Positions 1 to 11,901 of a stretch of 64,000 bases of DNA are shown here, in pieces. A program made the position numbers and the translations under genes. Location of the stretch: positions 13,713,501 through 13,777,500 of the forward strand of contig CM064427.1 of the NCBI GenBank assembly GCA_032690845.1, read 5' to 3'. The notes beneath the pieces were generated by a model. The model was not told where the DNA came from, searched no databases, and was given only the letters and a program-made list of their open reading frames with translations. Position 1 is the first letter of the stretch, and every line of letters begins with the position of its first letter. This DNA comes from Eleusine coracana subsp. coracana (Eukaryota; Streptophyta; Magnoliopsida; Poales; Poaceae).

Positions 1-649
1 CAACCCATCGTAGAAATGGTTCCAGTTCTACACGCTGTTGCTTAAAATTCAACTGCTTGTAGATATCTCATGGGCTGTTACTTAGGACGATCCTTCCTAG
101 AATGTCAACCGTAGCATCCACAGGAAAATGTATCCTACTATCATAAAATGTTAACAAAAGGACTAAATACATACTCTAAATCTCTTAAGCGATGGATCAG
201 ATCCAGAGCATAATCTCAAGGATCATTGAATTCATGATGGAATGCAAACCAATCAACTAAGTATGTACATGGCACGACATATAAATAGTCTATGGTGGAT
301 CTGTACAACCAAGAAAATAGTTAAATAAGGACACATAATTGTCTTGTAAGCATAATAACTGCACATAAATAAGGCATATAAAATAACAAGAAACATATAG
401 CCCAATGAACACAAATATATAAGAAGATAATTATCCATTCTCATGTAAGCACGAGAGGTCCCCGTGTCGGCTGCTTCGGTAACACGGGTGGCGATCAATT
501 GCCGCTGCCACCAGCCTCTACACGCCGCTTCTCTCTCTGGCGCTGCCCGAGCCTATTACTGGCCAAAGCTTTGGGTAACCGCAATGACAGTGGCAACATG
601 ATTTCTGCTGTTCCTTGCCATCGAGATCTCGATCCATTTTTTACAGAGT
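1..649. other. Flank left of CACTA-1, no confirmed gene
   Basis: AT-rich sequence up to about 440, then a GC-richer stretch (about 440-640). On the minus strand an ATG near 637 opens a short reading frame of about 40 codons that includes a Cys/His-rich run (CCHCHC). It could be a small first exon, but no family is recognisable and no splice donor is convincing. The CACTA-1 terminus abuts this stretch at 650. No other gene, RNA or repeat is seen here. Confidence 0.3.
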
Positions 650-905
650 CACTACACCACGGTACACTATAGGCGACATACCGTTGGTTGGTAAAGGAGG
701 TTTCAGCGACCTACAGTTGGTCGGTAAAGAGCTTTACTGACCTATCTAGTCGGTCGGTATAAGTTTTACCGACCAACCTGTGTTTTACCGAACGACCATG
801 GGTCGGGAAAGCGAAATCTTTACCGACCGATGGTAAGTTGGTATAAGGCACATTACCGACCAACCGTCTGTCACCAACAATACAAATAATCAGAATTACC
901 GACGG
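650..905. repeat. CACTA-1 terminal repeat and subterminal repeat array
   Basis: CACTACACCA at 650-659 is followed by many direct and inverted copies of a short motif close to ACCGACCAAC / GTTGGTCGGT (for example about 683, 716, 748, 763 and 860). Such arrays are where the element's DNA-binding protein binds in En/Spm elements. The array fades by about 905. No matching opposite terminus was found in the window. Confidence 0.8.
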
Positions 906-3182
906 TAAGTCACTAACAATTCAAATAATCCAAAAAGAATTCACTATTAATATCCAGCCACACAAGACACAATTCTCAGCCACATAAGACACAATTCTCA
1001 GACACACAAAACACAATGCAATAAGTTCTTACATTGGTTAACACATAATATTCATATTAATCATATATGTAGGTCAAAACATAACACACAAGTGCTTAAA
1101 GCTGTCACAAGATAAGTGAAACATAATACGTTGTAATACAAAAGCATCATCAATATGTTGCATCGGATAATGTTTTTCTTCCATCAATCATTACAAAAAG
1201 AATCCATCCTACCAAACTATTGCCATCCATAGTCATTACAAAATGAATCCATACATCTTCAATATTATTGTGAGCCACTCAACATAAAAATTTCTTTCAC
1301 CCATCAGATTGTCATCCACAGTTGACATAAGATCAATCAATGTCTGTTACTTCCTGCAGTATGTAGTAATGCAACCCATTATACATGCAATAGTTATTGG
1401 TTTAGGAGCACTAATTCTGAATTGTGAAATACTTGAAATGGAACAATATGATTGCAATGTCAAATACCTGAACCAGCAGGTGGTATTGGTTCCTTAGTGG
1501 TTATGTTGAGCTGTAAAAGTTTAAGTGTGATTACTAAAGAAATAATACTCATAGCAGTAGAAACTGAAACAAGATCTAACTTGCTTAGCTTGCAAGAGAA
1601 AATGAAATAAAGCATAGCTTATTACTTTTTTGTAGGGTCATGCAATCGCCATCATTTCAGCATCAGCTACAGTTCCATGTCATCATAGGGACGAGGCAAT
1701 ATTGCATCTTTTTTCAACACACAAGTCACAATTACTTCACAAAATTCTCTTCCAAGGACTTGACCTCCAAGCATAGTGCTCGGTTTGGTTGACATGATTG
1801 TTCCTTTAGCTACAGGCAGATTCGACCTCAACAAGGCATATAGTATGACATCTTTTCCCACCTAAAGATAATAGTTAATGAGAATATAAACCATGTAGTA
1901 TGCAAATATAAAATGACAAGATATGCTACAAGGACAAGAACATTACTAGAGCATCATGTTCTGAGTGTGAACCATCCTTAGTCATTGGTGTGGACTTGAG
2001 CTTCTTAGTTCTTAACTGGGCTGCATCATGAAACAGATCTTCATCAAAGCCTTCATTAGAGCCTTCATCAGAATCATAATCTTCCTCATCTCCATCTAGT
2101 TCATTCTCATCATTTTCAGAATTCCTTAAGTGCTGCACCTACCATTTTGACAAATTATGAGACACATAACAGGGAAACAAAATAATTTTTCTTATGAAGG
2201 ATCTAAGAACAGTATTATACTTGTTGAAGTGAAGTGGAGCCATGTTGTGACATGGGCTCTGCACTTGTCCTGTCTTGCTGTCACTTTTGCTCTAGCAATG
2301 CAATTCGGACCTGCAAATCATCTGCATGTTGTGCTAGATGTTCTTTCTCACTTTGAGCCTTCTTAAGGGCAAGAATCTCCATTTGAAGCCTTGTTGGCAC
2401 ATAACACTTCAATCCTGCGGTGCCAATATCTTGAGGTGTTGGGCCTAAACCCATACCACGAACATATCTTTTTGGCTCTTTTACTCCACAGACAACAGAA
2501 AATATATCACCTTCTTGAATTGTTCGCTCCTTCATCTCTAGATAGACTTGAAAAACATCTTTCAACTGATCCTGAAAAAATAAAACATGACATGTGTCAA
2601 GAAAAAAATGTTACCTGCAACAATTATATTATATTTATAGAGCCAAAATACATACTATTATTGGTTCTGTCTGCCTTGAGGGAACCCCATTTTTCCTTGT
2701 GTGAGTTTTCACAAAGTTTTCATCTCTTCATGGGGGGCGTCCTAGTTCCAGAGCCTAGAATAATTTCTTGTCAAAATTAACAGATGTGATCCCAAACTCA
2801 TCTGTTTTGACCCATTTATTTTGAACACGGTTGTCAACCCAATCACACTTAAACAACACAACATTTCCTTTGTTTTCATAGTTTAGTTCAAGAATTTCCT
2901 ATATAATACCATAATAGATATTTTTTCCTACTTTGTGATCATCCGTATTGCCTCTATCAAAGCATGTTGACTCAGCAATAAGAGCTACCCCACTTCTTTG
3001 AACAAACCTATTCTTATCATAGGACCGTGTATGGAAGTTGAAACCATTTACTGTGTAACTATTATACTTATGTGCCATCATCATTGGTCCTTAGCTAAAA
3101 GTTTGATCTCTTCTATGGCTTTATCACACATGCAACCAAAACCACTCATGAAGGGTTTGATGATGCATGCGACTAATTTCAC

Positions 3183-3718
3183 TATACCTGGCCAAGTGGG
3201 CTGGGCTAAATGGGTCGGCACGAGGTTCGCCTATTTTGGCCTGGTCCGAGCACGACACGGCCCAAAGCTAGATGGGCCGTGCCGGCCCATGGCCTATCAC
3301 GGGCCGTGCCTGGGCCTAGCCGCAGGCCCGTCGTGCCGACCTGAGCACGACCCGTTTAGCATGGCCCGCTTAGCCTGTGAGGTGGCCCGTTTAGCACGCA
3401 AAGCACGGCACGACCCGTCAAATAAAATGATTAATATTTCAATATTTATACTAAAAATCATATTTTTTTAGTTCAAATCAGGTATATAAAATATAAGTGG
3501 GCTCCGAGCCACCCCGGCCCGAATAGTCCGCTGGGTTGACGGGCTGGCATGGCCCATGTAAAACGAGTCGTGCCGTGCTTGGGCTTCAACGTAGGCCCAT
3601 TGGGCCGGAATGGCACGGCCCGTTAACTAGAAGGGTCATGCTGGCCCATCAAGGAAACGGCCCGGCCCATCACGGGCTGGTGCCGTGCCGGCCCGGCACG
3701 ACCCATTGGCCGGGTATA
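3183..3718. mobile_element. Non-autonomous nDart-like hAT element, intact ends
   Basis: A 536-bp element bounded by a perfect 8-bp target duplication AATTTCAC (3175-3182 and 3719-3726), the length typical of hAT insertions. Its ends are inverted: TATACCTGGCCAAGTGGG on the left and TATACCCGGCCAATGGG read inward from the right. This resembles the rice nDart/Dart termini (TAGAGGTGGCCAAACGGGC from memory). The interior holds GC-rich arms with repeated GGGCCGTGCCGGCCC-like palindromes around an AT-rich centre (about 3420-3500). It has no coding capacity, and the frames across it are shadows. It is inserted in the CACTA-1 transposase gene. Confidence 0.88.
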
Positions 3719-4401
3719 AATTTCACGTTGGTTTGTAACACCGATTGAAGATAGGTAGAGAGCATGCTTGCTGCAAAGACCAATAAAACTTTAGCAAAGA
3801 AGGAACCAAATATATATTCACAACTTAAGACAATGATAAAAAGATTGGGAGCTTATTTCAAATACGGTTCTATATTGGGATAGTTGAACAAAACATATCT
3901 TTGTGCTTGAAGCCATGTCTTTTGATCTAAATTCAGAATACACTTTCTAGCCAATCCTCAACCAGCGTTTTGAAAGAAAGGTGTTGTATTACAAACTGTT
4001 GTTGGTAGTCCATCACGATTTCTAACTCTTCGATTAAAGTGAGTGTCATCTTCTAAATATCGAGAACAAAGTGTGAGAGCCTCCTCAAACATACAGCCCT
4101 CCATGATTGATCCCTCTGGGTGACTTTTTGTATATACACAGCCCTTACATTTCTTAAGAAACCTCTCAACTGGCCACATGCGCCGAAAATGGAATGGACC
4201 AGCCATTCTTGCTTGGGCAGGAAGATGAACCATCAAATGTACATTAATGATAAAAAATGATTGAGGAACCAAATATATATCTCACCATGTCGCTTTTCTA
4301 ATAACAGGAGAGTACAATTTCCTAAAAAAGTTGCTAAGTCGAATCAAAATAGCGCTGACTTCTTTAGGTAAAATTTTTCTCACACAAACTGGTAGTAAGT
4401 C

Positions 4402-6443
4402 TGTAACGCCTCAAATATTCTTCTTTTTTCAATAACCAAATCTGGTGCCCCTAATTGGTTGATTTAGTAAGGTTTTAAAATATGCCTAATTAGAGTCCAA
4501 TTAAAGGAAAGAGAAAAAACTGCCCCACGCCAATCCTGCACCCACGCCTCTCCCCTTGCCTTTTCTAATTCTCCATCTAGCATGAGTTCAAGGGAGAAAC
4601 CAGAGGGGGCAGAACTCAAGGATTTTTTCTGGCGTTTTTCTCCTGTTGGTCAATCCTTCGTGGGGAGGAGACCTAGAGGCGATGTGCACCTTGCTGCTGA
4701 CGTCTAGATCACTGCTTGGATCCAAGAAGGGGGATTCTCTTAGGTAAGAAATATGTTGTTATTCTCCTCTGTTAGAAGCTGTCAGCACAGGATTAATTTC
4801 GGCCATTAGGGCCTTAATCCCTACCAAACAACCGTGTTGGATCTCGAATCTTCTGGTAGTCTGTGCAGCGTTGGTTCTATCCAGTTTTCGAGGCTATTAG
4901 GCTTCGAATATCACTTTTGCTAGAATACGAAAATTGTACATAATTTGTTTATCTTTCCAACGAGTATTTAAATGTAATTTTTGGTTGAGTATAATCGGAG
5001 TTATGCTTCTCTGAATGTTACTGTCGAAATTATAGTCTATCATCACTTTCAGTTTTGACAGTCAGTGCTGTATTGCTGATTAAGGTATCCTATAGGCCGA
5101 ATCTGTACCTTGTGTTATGGAAGATGTTGTAGTAAATTTAATAACCTTTCCATGGAGTATTTAATCACTGTTTTTGAAGGACTATTCAGGGAGATATGAA
5201 TATTTGAAGTTGACTGTCCTGTAGTTCGAGGACAGATTACAATCCTGTAGTTCGACGACTAGTAGATGTTCAAATTAAATTTTGTTTTGAATACCAAACT
5301 TGTAGAATTTTCTGTGTTCATAATGTTTTTACTTTCTAGCATACCCTTTATACTTTTTAAGTTATGAAAATGTTAAATAACAGTGCTGCTGAAAATTGAA
5401 TTTATGCTTGTTCTATTCTGTCTTTTGGGCGAGCGTGGGGACCTAGGAGTGTGTTATTCATGTTTGTTTGATATATATGTATGCATTGGTGCTAAGAATT
5501 TTTTAGCTCTCTATTGATTATTGATTGGTGAAGGGAAGTAAACGTAGCGCTTGTGGTCCTGCTTTAACTTTATTATTTGAATTGCCTCCACTAAATTTGA
5601 ATAATTCATATTAGCCAGGTAAATTGCTAAATGGGAATTTATCTCTATGTCTTGAATGTCATCTATCAAGCTATGGATCCTATTAATTTGATTTCAATGT
5701 TGAAGTATATGATGAAGTGCATACATGATAATTTTGCATTTTTGCACTTTCCATTGGATACATAAGAAGACACCGTAGCTTGATGTTGGTGCGGTAAGTA
5801 CCGGTACAACAACGCACATTGAAATGAGCAATGTGGTTGCAGCCCTCACTTCTTTTGTTAGGATTTGAGGGTAGAAGTGAAGTCATGCATTGCATTGCAT
5901 CATTCACATTTTTCATATGCATTGAAGTTCAACATTATGAAGTTACCAATGTTTTATCTCACCAATTGGAGTTATATTTCATCTCATATTATATTTTTGG
6001 TGCTGCTTTTTAATTTGTTACTTAACTAAACTGTGGTTCACATAATATTGTTAAAGCCATTTACTTGTTGAGGTTTTTCATAAACCTCATGCGCTTTCAT
6101 TTTCTTCCTCAGGTGCTTGAGTTGGATGGACATGAGCATGGGATGGGGAGTAGCAGCACCTTTCTTCACTTTCTACATGTTTCTAATTGTTTTCATATAT
6201 TCATAATAAAGAACTTATGTCCTCTTAGTTAAAACCTACTGTTCGAGTGAGGGAGAAATGTTTAAACTTATTAATGTTTTGAATAATGCTGCTGGATTTA
6301 TGGATGTTAGACTGATGCTCTTATTGTTAAATTATCTTTTTATCAATCTTGTTTGATGCTTCCGCGTACTCTAGAGATGTCATGCTAATTGTTGTAGTAG
6401 TGTAGTTGTGGTATTACTCTGGAGTGATTTCTAGGGTGTTACA
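4402..6443. mobile_element. Solo LTR inserted in the CACTA-1 transposase
   Basis: A 2042-bp unit starting TGTAACGCC and ending GGTGTTACA, so it has TG..CA ends and short inverted termini. It is flanked by a perfect 5-bp target duplication AAGTC (4397-4401 and 6444-6448). The transposase protein can be followed straight across if this block is skipped, which confirms both boundaries. It has no internal coding region, PBS or PPT, as expected of a solo LTR left by recombination between the two LTRs of a full element. Ends of this type are common in grass Ty3/gypsy LTRs. Orientation is not certain. Confidence 0.88.
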
Positions 6444-8212
6444 AAGTCTTGTAGAAGAATGTGGTTACCATGACTATTAAGACCAATTATCTTCTTATCA
6501 CTAACAACGACATTATTTCGTATATCAGCTGCATAGCCATCAGGAAATTTCACCCCTTTTAATACTTGACAAATAGTTTCTTCTTAGCAGGGCTTATTGA
6601 GTATGGTGCAGGAGGCAAATAAAATTGGTTACCATCTAGTTCAATCGAGTGATTTTCCAAACGAGAATTCAAATTATCCTTTGATTTCCTAGCTATGTTC
6701 AATAAAGTATTAGTTAAGTTGTCACATACATTTTTCCCAATGTGCATGGCCTCAAAATTATATCGCAACATCAACTTTTTCCAATATGTAAGCATAAACC
6801 AAATAGGCCTCCTTTTTAGAAAGACTAAAGGATCCCCTTCTTTTTGTCTCAGATTCTTTACTGGTTTACCAGATGGATCCTTGCCATAAGTTGTTTTTAG
6901 ATTTTTCATGCACTCTAAAATTTCCTCTCCTAAAAGTGGTGTAGGTGCTGGCCTCAGCTCAATTTCACCAAATGAATCATCAAACCTATATGGGTTGTCT
7001 GGATGCAAGAACCTACAATATCCCATATAACAAGATTTGCAACCATTGCCAAGTCTAAGTGAAGAGATCAAGGAGCAGCAATCAGGACAGGCTGCTTCAC
7101 CAGATACAACAAACACAGACAAGCTACCTAGACCGGGGAGATTAGTGATGGTCCAAATTATTGCAGCATGCAATTGAAAGTATTCACCCTTTGAAGCATC
7201 ATAAGTTCTCACACCATTATGGAACATATCAAGCATATCATAAACAAGTGGCTGGAAATAGACATCCATATCACTACCAGGAGCAGATCGACCCGGAATC
7301 AAGAAAGACAAGATGAAATTTGAATCCTTCATGCACATTGAAGGTGGAAAGTTTAAGGGAATCAAAATACCAGGCCAAATACTATAATTAACATCCATTA
7401 TTCTATACGGATTGAAACCATCAGTCGCAAATGCTAGACGGATATTACGGCTATCAGCAACAAATTGTAGACATGTTTTATCAAAATCCTTCCATAGAGG
7501 GGAGTCTGTAGGATGCCTCATCAAAGCATCATCTATTTGTTGTTTATCATGCCACCTCGTGAGACTAGCAGTTTGAGAAGATATAAATAATCTTTGCAGC
7601 CTTTTCTTTATAGGAAAATAACGAAGAACCTTCTTAGGAACTTTATACTCACATTTCCCATCTACACTTTTCTTTTGTGATTTCCAGCATGAAACCTTAC
7701 GTTTTGGACACAGAGTCAGAGTTTTCATGCTCCCTCCAATAAAGAATGCAGTCATTTTCACATGCATGAATAGAAGTATACCCAAGTCCACAGATTTTAC
7801 CAATTTCTTAGCTTCATGAAAGTTTTTAGGAAGTGCTGAACCCTTAGGCAATGCATCAGAAAGTAGATCTACTAGCAAATCAAAACTTCTATCAATCCAT
7901 CCTCCAATAAGTTTGATGTGAAGTAATCTGATTAAAAACCGTAGCTTTGAATAGTTCTTGCAACTTCGGTACAACTCTTGATTATTCTATGTGGCTAGCA
8001 TTTGAATTCTTCTACACCTTTGTTATGTGCCTCGAAAGGCCCATCATCTTCCATATCCCCTCTATCATCTAAACCACAAGCTAAGTCCCTAGGAAACTCG
8101 GATATGTCATCATCTTCACTATTCTCCTCTATAAAATCAGGATCATTATCATCCAGGTTCACACAAGAGGAGCAAGCTTCTCCATGTAAGCTCTCATCCC
8201 TCCCGAAGTGAT

Positions 8213-9622
8213 GGTGTGGTTGTGTGACCACTGCTCCTCTAGCATGAGCTTGCCTCCCTCAAGTACTTGTTGCACTCTCCGAGTGCACACACATGCGCTC
8301 TCTTGTTGATGCTCCTTTTGAAGGCAAACTCATGTGATGGCCTTCACAACCAATCACACTTGATAGGCTCGATCACCGACACCTAACCGATCTTGGTCTT
8401 GCATAGACCAAGAGTAACAACACTAATCACTCCCTACAACCATCCTATGCTAGAGATGAAGGAATGCTCTTGTTACTCTCCAAAACAGTCAAAGATAACT
8501 CTCCAATCTTTGCCCAAGTGTCTTCTCTTCTCCTCTTGGCCCTCTACATGTTTCACAGCTATCCGAATGGCCAAGAGAGGTCTCCAAGACCCTAGCAACA
8601 ACTATATGTAGGCTTCAACCACTCCACTAGCATTTGTCAAAAAAATACGAAGCTGTAGAGATGTCCACCGTAACATACCACCATAAGATATGGTGACCTC
8701 CGGGCATAGTTATAGTAAGATATAGTGACCTCGTGAAAACCTTATGGCCACCTCCAATCTTTAGTGCCTTGCTGCATGAAATCCACTCTGGAGTACCGTA
8801 ACTTGCGGCGACCTCGCCATATCTTCAATGGGGATGTCTGTTTTCTTGCCAACTTTTCCTCTAGGTCAATACCTGACAGCCACCCCGTGGTAACCTCCAA
8901 CAACACTTCTATGATTTGACCTGCTTCTTCTACTCTGGGTCACCGTACCATAAAATGATCCTACCGTACCATATGGTGACATCCTATGCACCTTTCCAAT
9001 GACTTGCAGCATCTATGTGCAGCTTCTTGGTACTCACCAAAACTTATAGTGACCTAACCTCCGCAGTTTTTGGTGATACCCACACACCTGCATATACAAA
9101 GAGTCAGTCTCCTATGGACCTTACGGTGACCTCACCATAGCTTGCGGTGACTTGTCCTAAAACTGAAACGTATCCTCCGTGACTTCATTTCCTTGCTTCC
9201 AAACCTTGGTTGATCCTTCTCCATTGCCACTCCTAGTGTCCAAGAGCCTCACATGAGCATCTCAACATCGCTAACACTAGAGAGACCTAAGAGAATGACT
9301 CATGCCCTCTTGACAGTCTGGTTTTTCCTATGGACTCAAGCATACACACTAGCGAAGTAATCACAACACACTTGGATCTAGCTATCCTTAGCCTTAATCC
9401 ATCTCCATTACCGTGTTTCTCCATCAAATTCCTCATGGCAATCTACCAAGTCCAGATCAATCACCAAGGTGTCCATTCACCATATTCATAGTTTGAGTTA
9501 ATAGTTTGTTCTACATCCATAACACTAGATGTAGGCATTAATACACATTTCATATTGGTACTCAATCACCAAAACATTCATATCTTTTGGGGTTTCATAC
9601 TCCAATGGTCATAAAGCTTAAA
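8213..9622 (-). mobile_element. Antisense LTR fragment, Sirevirus-like family
   Basis: Read on the minus strand, this stretch aligns in order with the LTR of the copia element at 10032-11580. The start near 9622 (TTAAGCTTTATGACCATTGG) matches that LTR's beginning, and the end near 8225 matches its region around 11130-11180. It is a divergent relative: where the other LTRs carry GACCGGACGGTCCGGTC-like palindromes, this one carries palindromes close to GGTCACCATATGGTACGGT (about 8640-9150). The last part of the LTR, about 400 bp, is missing at the junction with CACTA-1. No coding potential is seen. Confidence 0.7.
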
Positions 9623-10031
9623 CCACCGTTGTCGTGGCGGCCACCATCCCCACCATGTCATTAGTGGCCTTGGCGACCACGTCCATTGTGGCCACAGTGG
9701 CGGCCACCATCCCGTCCCTCAGATCCATCGTAGAGGGGGGCGTATCTGAGGAGGCAGAGATGGCAAGAATACTTAGGCCACCACGACCATCACGGTGCCT
9801 CGACAGCCAGCAGATGACAAAGAATGGACGCACGACCTTCCGCTTCTCGGGCAGGCCTCCTCATGCGCCAAGCCATGGCCCAGTGGAGGTGGTGGTAGCA
9901 CAGATGTGGCACATCCGGCTGATGAGGTGGCATGAGCGGGCCATGGTATTGACGGAAGGAGGGGATGAAGGAGGGAGGTGAAAGTGGCGGCAAATAAGGA
10001 GGGACGAACTGGAGCGGATCGGGTTTGCACT
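9623..10031. other. GC-rich spacer between two LTR starts pointing outward
   Basis: About 410 bp of GC-rich sequence lies between the start of the minus-strand LTR fragment and the start of the plus-strand copia 5' LTR. It is open in several frames on both strands (plus 9634-9981; minus 9790-9993), as GC-rich DNA often is. No domain is recognisable. It may be a fragment of a host gene or of another element. No target duplication flanks it. Confidence 0.4.
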
Positions 10032-11580
10032 CTTAAGCTTCATGACCATTGATTGGATCCTCGATGTATGAATATTTTGGTGATTAATGACAACTATGAA
10101 ATTTTGGGCTAATATCTACATGAGTATTGTCTATGCAGATACCATATCCATACTCTACTACAAATCCAATTGATGATGATGGTTGCCTTGGCGATGGATG
10201 ACAATGACCACAAGCATGGAGGTTTGCAAGCTTGATGGAATCCAAGGGTTGATGAAGATGGATCAAGGATAAGGACAAGTAATAGAGCAAGTGTTTGGAA
10301 CACTTGTCTACTTGTTAGGGATTTGAGTCTATAGGAAAAACCGGACTATCAAGGGGGTCTAGACCATGTCTCTTAGGTCATGCTAGTCGGTCATGTGCGT
10401 GGAGTCTGCGAGGAATCTGTCAGTGGTGACCAGACTGTACGTTCAGTAAGAGATCAGAGAGGAGTCTACAAGGAATGTGTCAAGTCTAGAAACCCTAGAG
10501 ACCGAACGGTATGGTCTAGTGACTGGACTGTATGGTCAGGTGAGCTGAGGCTCGGGACAAAGAGGAAACAAACTAGAGCTCGCTGGTATGCACAGGACGT
10601 GAAGAGACCGGATGGTCCAGTTAGTACAAGGAAATCGCTTGAATACAGTAGCAAATGGTTCTAGGAGCAGTTATAGAGGGATCGAATGGTCTGGTCTGGC
10701 AGTGACAAGAAGGTCCGGTCATTGGGCTCCAAAAAGGTGATTTCGTGGAGCAACAACAAGTTGGAGGTTGGAAGCCTCTATAACTTCGTTCCTGAGATCT
10801 TGGAGACCTCTCTTGGCCAGTGGAATACCTTGAAGCATTTGGTAAGAGCCAAGAGGAAAAGAGAGGAGCACTAGCAGAGGATACTGGATATCTTGAGAGT
10901 GCTAGTGAGAGTAACTTGAGCATCTATCCACATCAAAGGCTAGGATCTCCTTAGGGTGTGATCTAGATTGTTACTCTTGGTCTATCATGAGACCTAGATC
11001 AGTTAGGTGTCGGTGATCGATCCTATCGCGATCGGTTGCGAAGGCCATCACATGTTTATACCTAGTTTGAGCCCGCTGGTGAATGGGGCATCACTAGTGA
11101 GCGCTCGTATTGGCTCAGGGAGTCCGGCAAGTTCTCGAAGGAGGCGAGCTTGTGCCTTGGAGGCAGAGGTGACACAACCATGTCTTCACTCTGGGAGTGA
11201 TTAAGGGCTCGTGTGCGAGAACTCCACTTGATGACGGGAGGGACCAGTACTTCGGCGGGAGTGGTCCAACGAGAATTAGGTGAAGGCACCATTCTTCCGA
11301 GACCTCGGGAAAAAATCATGAGCATTTCTTGACCCTCTCTTTACTATTCCGCAATTGTTTGCTCTTGTATCTAGGTTGACTTATGGCTTGCATAGGCTAG
11401 TGGGTTTAGCTTCTGCATTTGCTCTTATCATGAACACTAGCACGTGTAGGGTCTTGGCCTCCTAGAATTGATAGGTTGCAATGATTGCTAGGATCTAGTG
11501 GTGTAAAATTGAAGTATTTGGATTTGTGGTCGGCTTACTGATTCACCCCCCCCCCCCTCGGTACGTCTTCAGCCCTTACA
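10032..11580 (+). repeat. 5' LTR of the copia element
   Basis: About 1549 bp. The beginning is degraded (CTTAAGC where the 3' LTR has TGTAAGC) and the end is CCCTTACA. It contains several imperfect copies of a GACCGGACGGTCCGGTC palindrome (for example near 10500, 10609 and 10680) and a C homopolymer at about 11547-11557 just before the end. The sequence is alignable along its length with 20960-22582. Confidence 0.85.
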
Positions 11581-11582
11581 AT

Positions 11583-11597
11583 TGGTACCAGAGCCAA
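11583..11597 (+). other. Primer binding site (initiator tRNA-Met type)
   Basis: TGGTACCAGAGCCAA directly follows the 5' LTR after two bases. It matches the usual plant PBS TGGTATCAGAGC, complementary to the 3' end of initiator tRNA-Met, with one mismatch. Confidence 0.85.
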
Positions 11598-11901
11598 GTG
11601 CTCAACTTTGAGGCTTCACTGCCTTGAGTAAGGATGCCGAGAGAGATGGGGAGTGTTCCCATATTCAATAGGGAGGACTACAGGTATTGGAAGACACACA
11701 TGCAAACCTACCATGAGTCCCTTGATCCAGAGATTTGAACTGTGACCCATGATTCAGATGCGGATGTAAACTCGTTTGATCCTGATTTCATTAAGCATAA
11801 TATTAAGAATGCTCTGTTCGCATGCATTTCGAAGGATCTTTGCTAGATTGGATGCGAGTTCATCAGCACATGATGTCTGGACTAAGATTTAGAGTATCCA
11901 T

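Larger units (their letters stand above)
650..8231 (-). mobile_element. CACTA-1: En/Spm (CACTA) DNA transposon, 5' end missing
   Basis: The element begins at 650 with CACTACACCA, the diagnostic CACTA terminus, and is followed by clustered subterminal repeats. Its genes run on the minus strand, so 650 is the 3' end. The body carries a TNP2-type transposase gene (1667-8231). The 5' terminus and the N-terminal transposase-associated domain are absent, because similarity stops near 8215-8231 where an unrelated antisense LTR fragment begins. Two later insertions sit inside it: a hAT element (3183-3718) and a solo LTR (4402-6443). The transposase frame also carries frameshifts and stops, so the copy is dead. 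The class call is firm; the exact right boundary is not. Confidence 0.88.
1667..8231 (-). pseudogene. Fused TNP2/TNPA-like CACTA transposase, interrupted
   Basis: The gene encoded a CACTA transposase, which cuts and pastes the element in the nucleus. In reading order: an acidic N-terminal remnant (8231-7995); the Transposase_21/TNP2 core in one long frame (7974-6559), with family blocks such as SDALPKGSALPKNFHEAKK, VLRYFPIKKRLQRLF and NFEAMHIGKNVCDNL; a +1 frameshift near 6565; a DUF4218 block split by the solo LTR and resuming at about 4396-3850 (FLKKCKGCVYTKSHPEGSI); a DUF4216 block (3084-2656); then three short exons, 2571-2221 (with RGMGLGPTPQDIG and a coiled coil), 2138-1947 (acidic) and 1861-1667 (C-terminus). 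The last three introns keep GT/AG ends and all are phase 0, so TNP2 and TNPA-like parts appear to be one transcript. The hAT lies between the DUF4218 and DUF4216 blocks. The N-terminal domain (MDRSWIY type) is missing. Confidence 0.85.

Noticed and set aside
2998..3471. Plus-strand 157-codon ORF
   Set aside because: Runs across the antisense of the CACTA-1 DUF4216 exon and the hAT element boundary, so it is a chance frame.
9634..9981. Plus-strand 115-codon ORF as a gene
   Set aside because: GC-rich stretch open in several frames on both strands; no domain, promoter or intron signal supports one of them.
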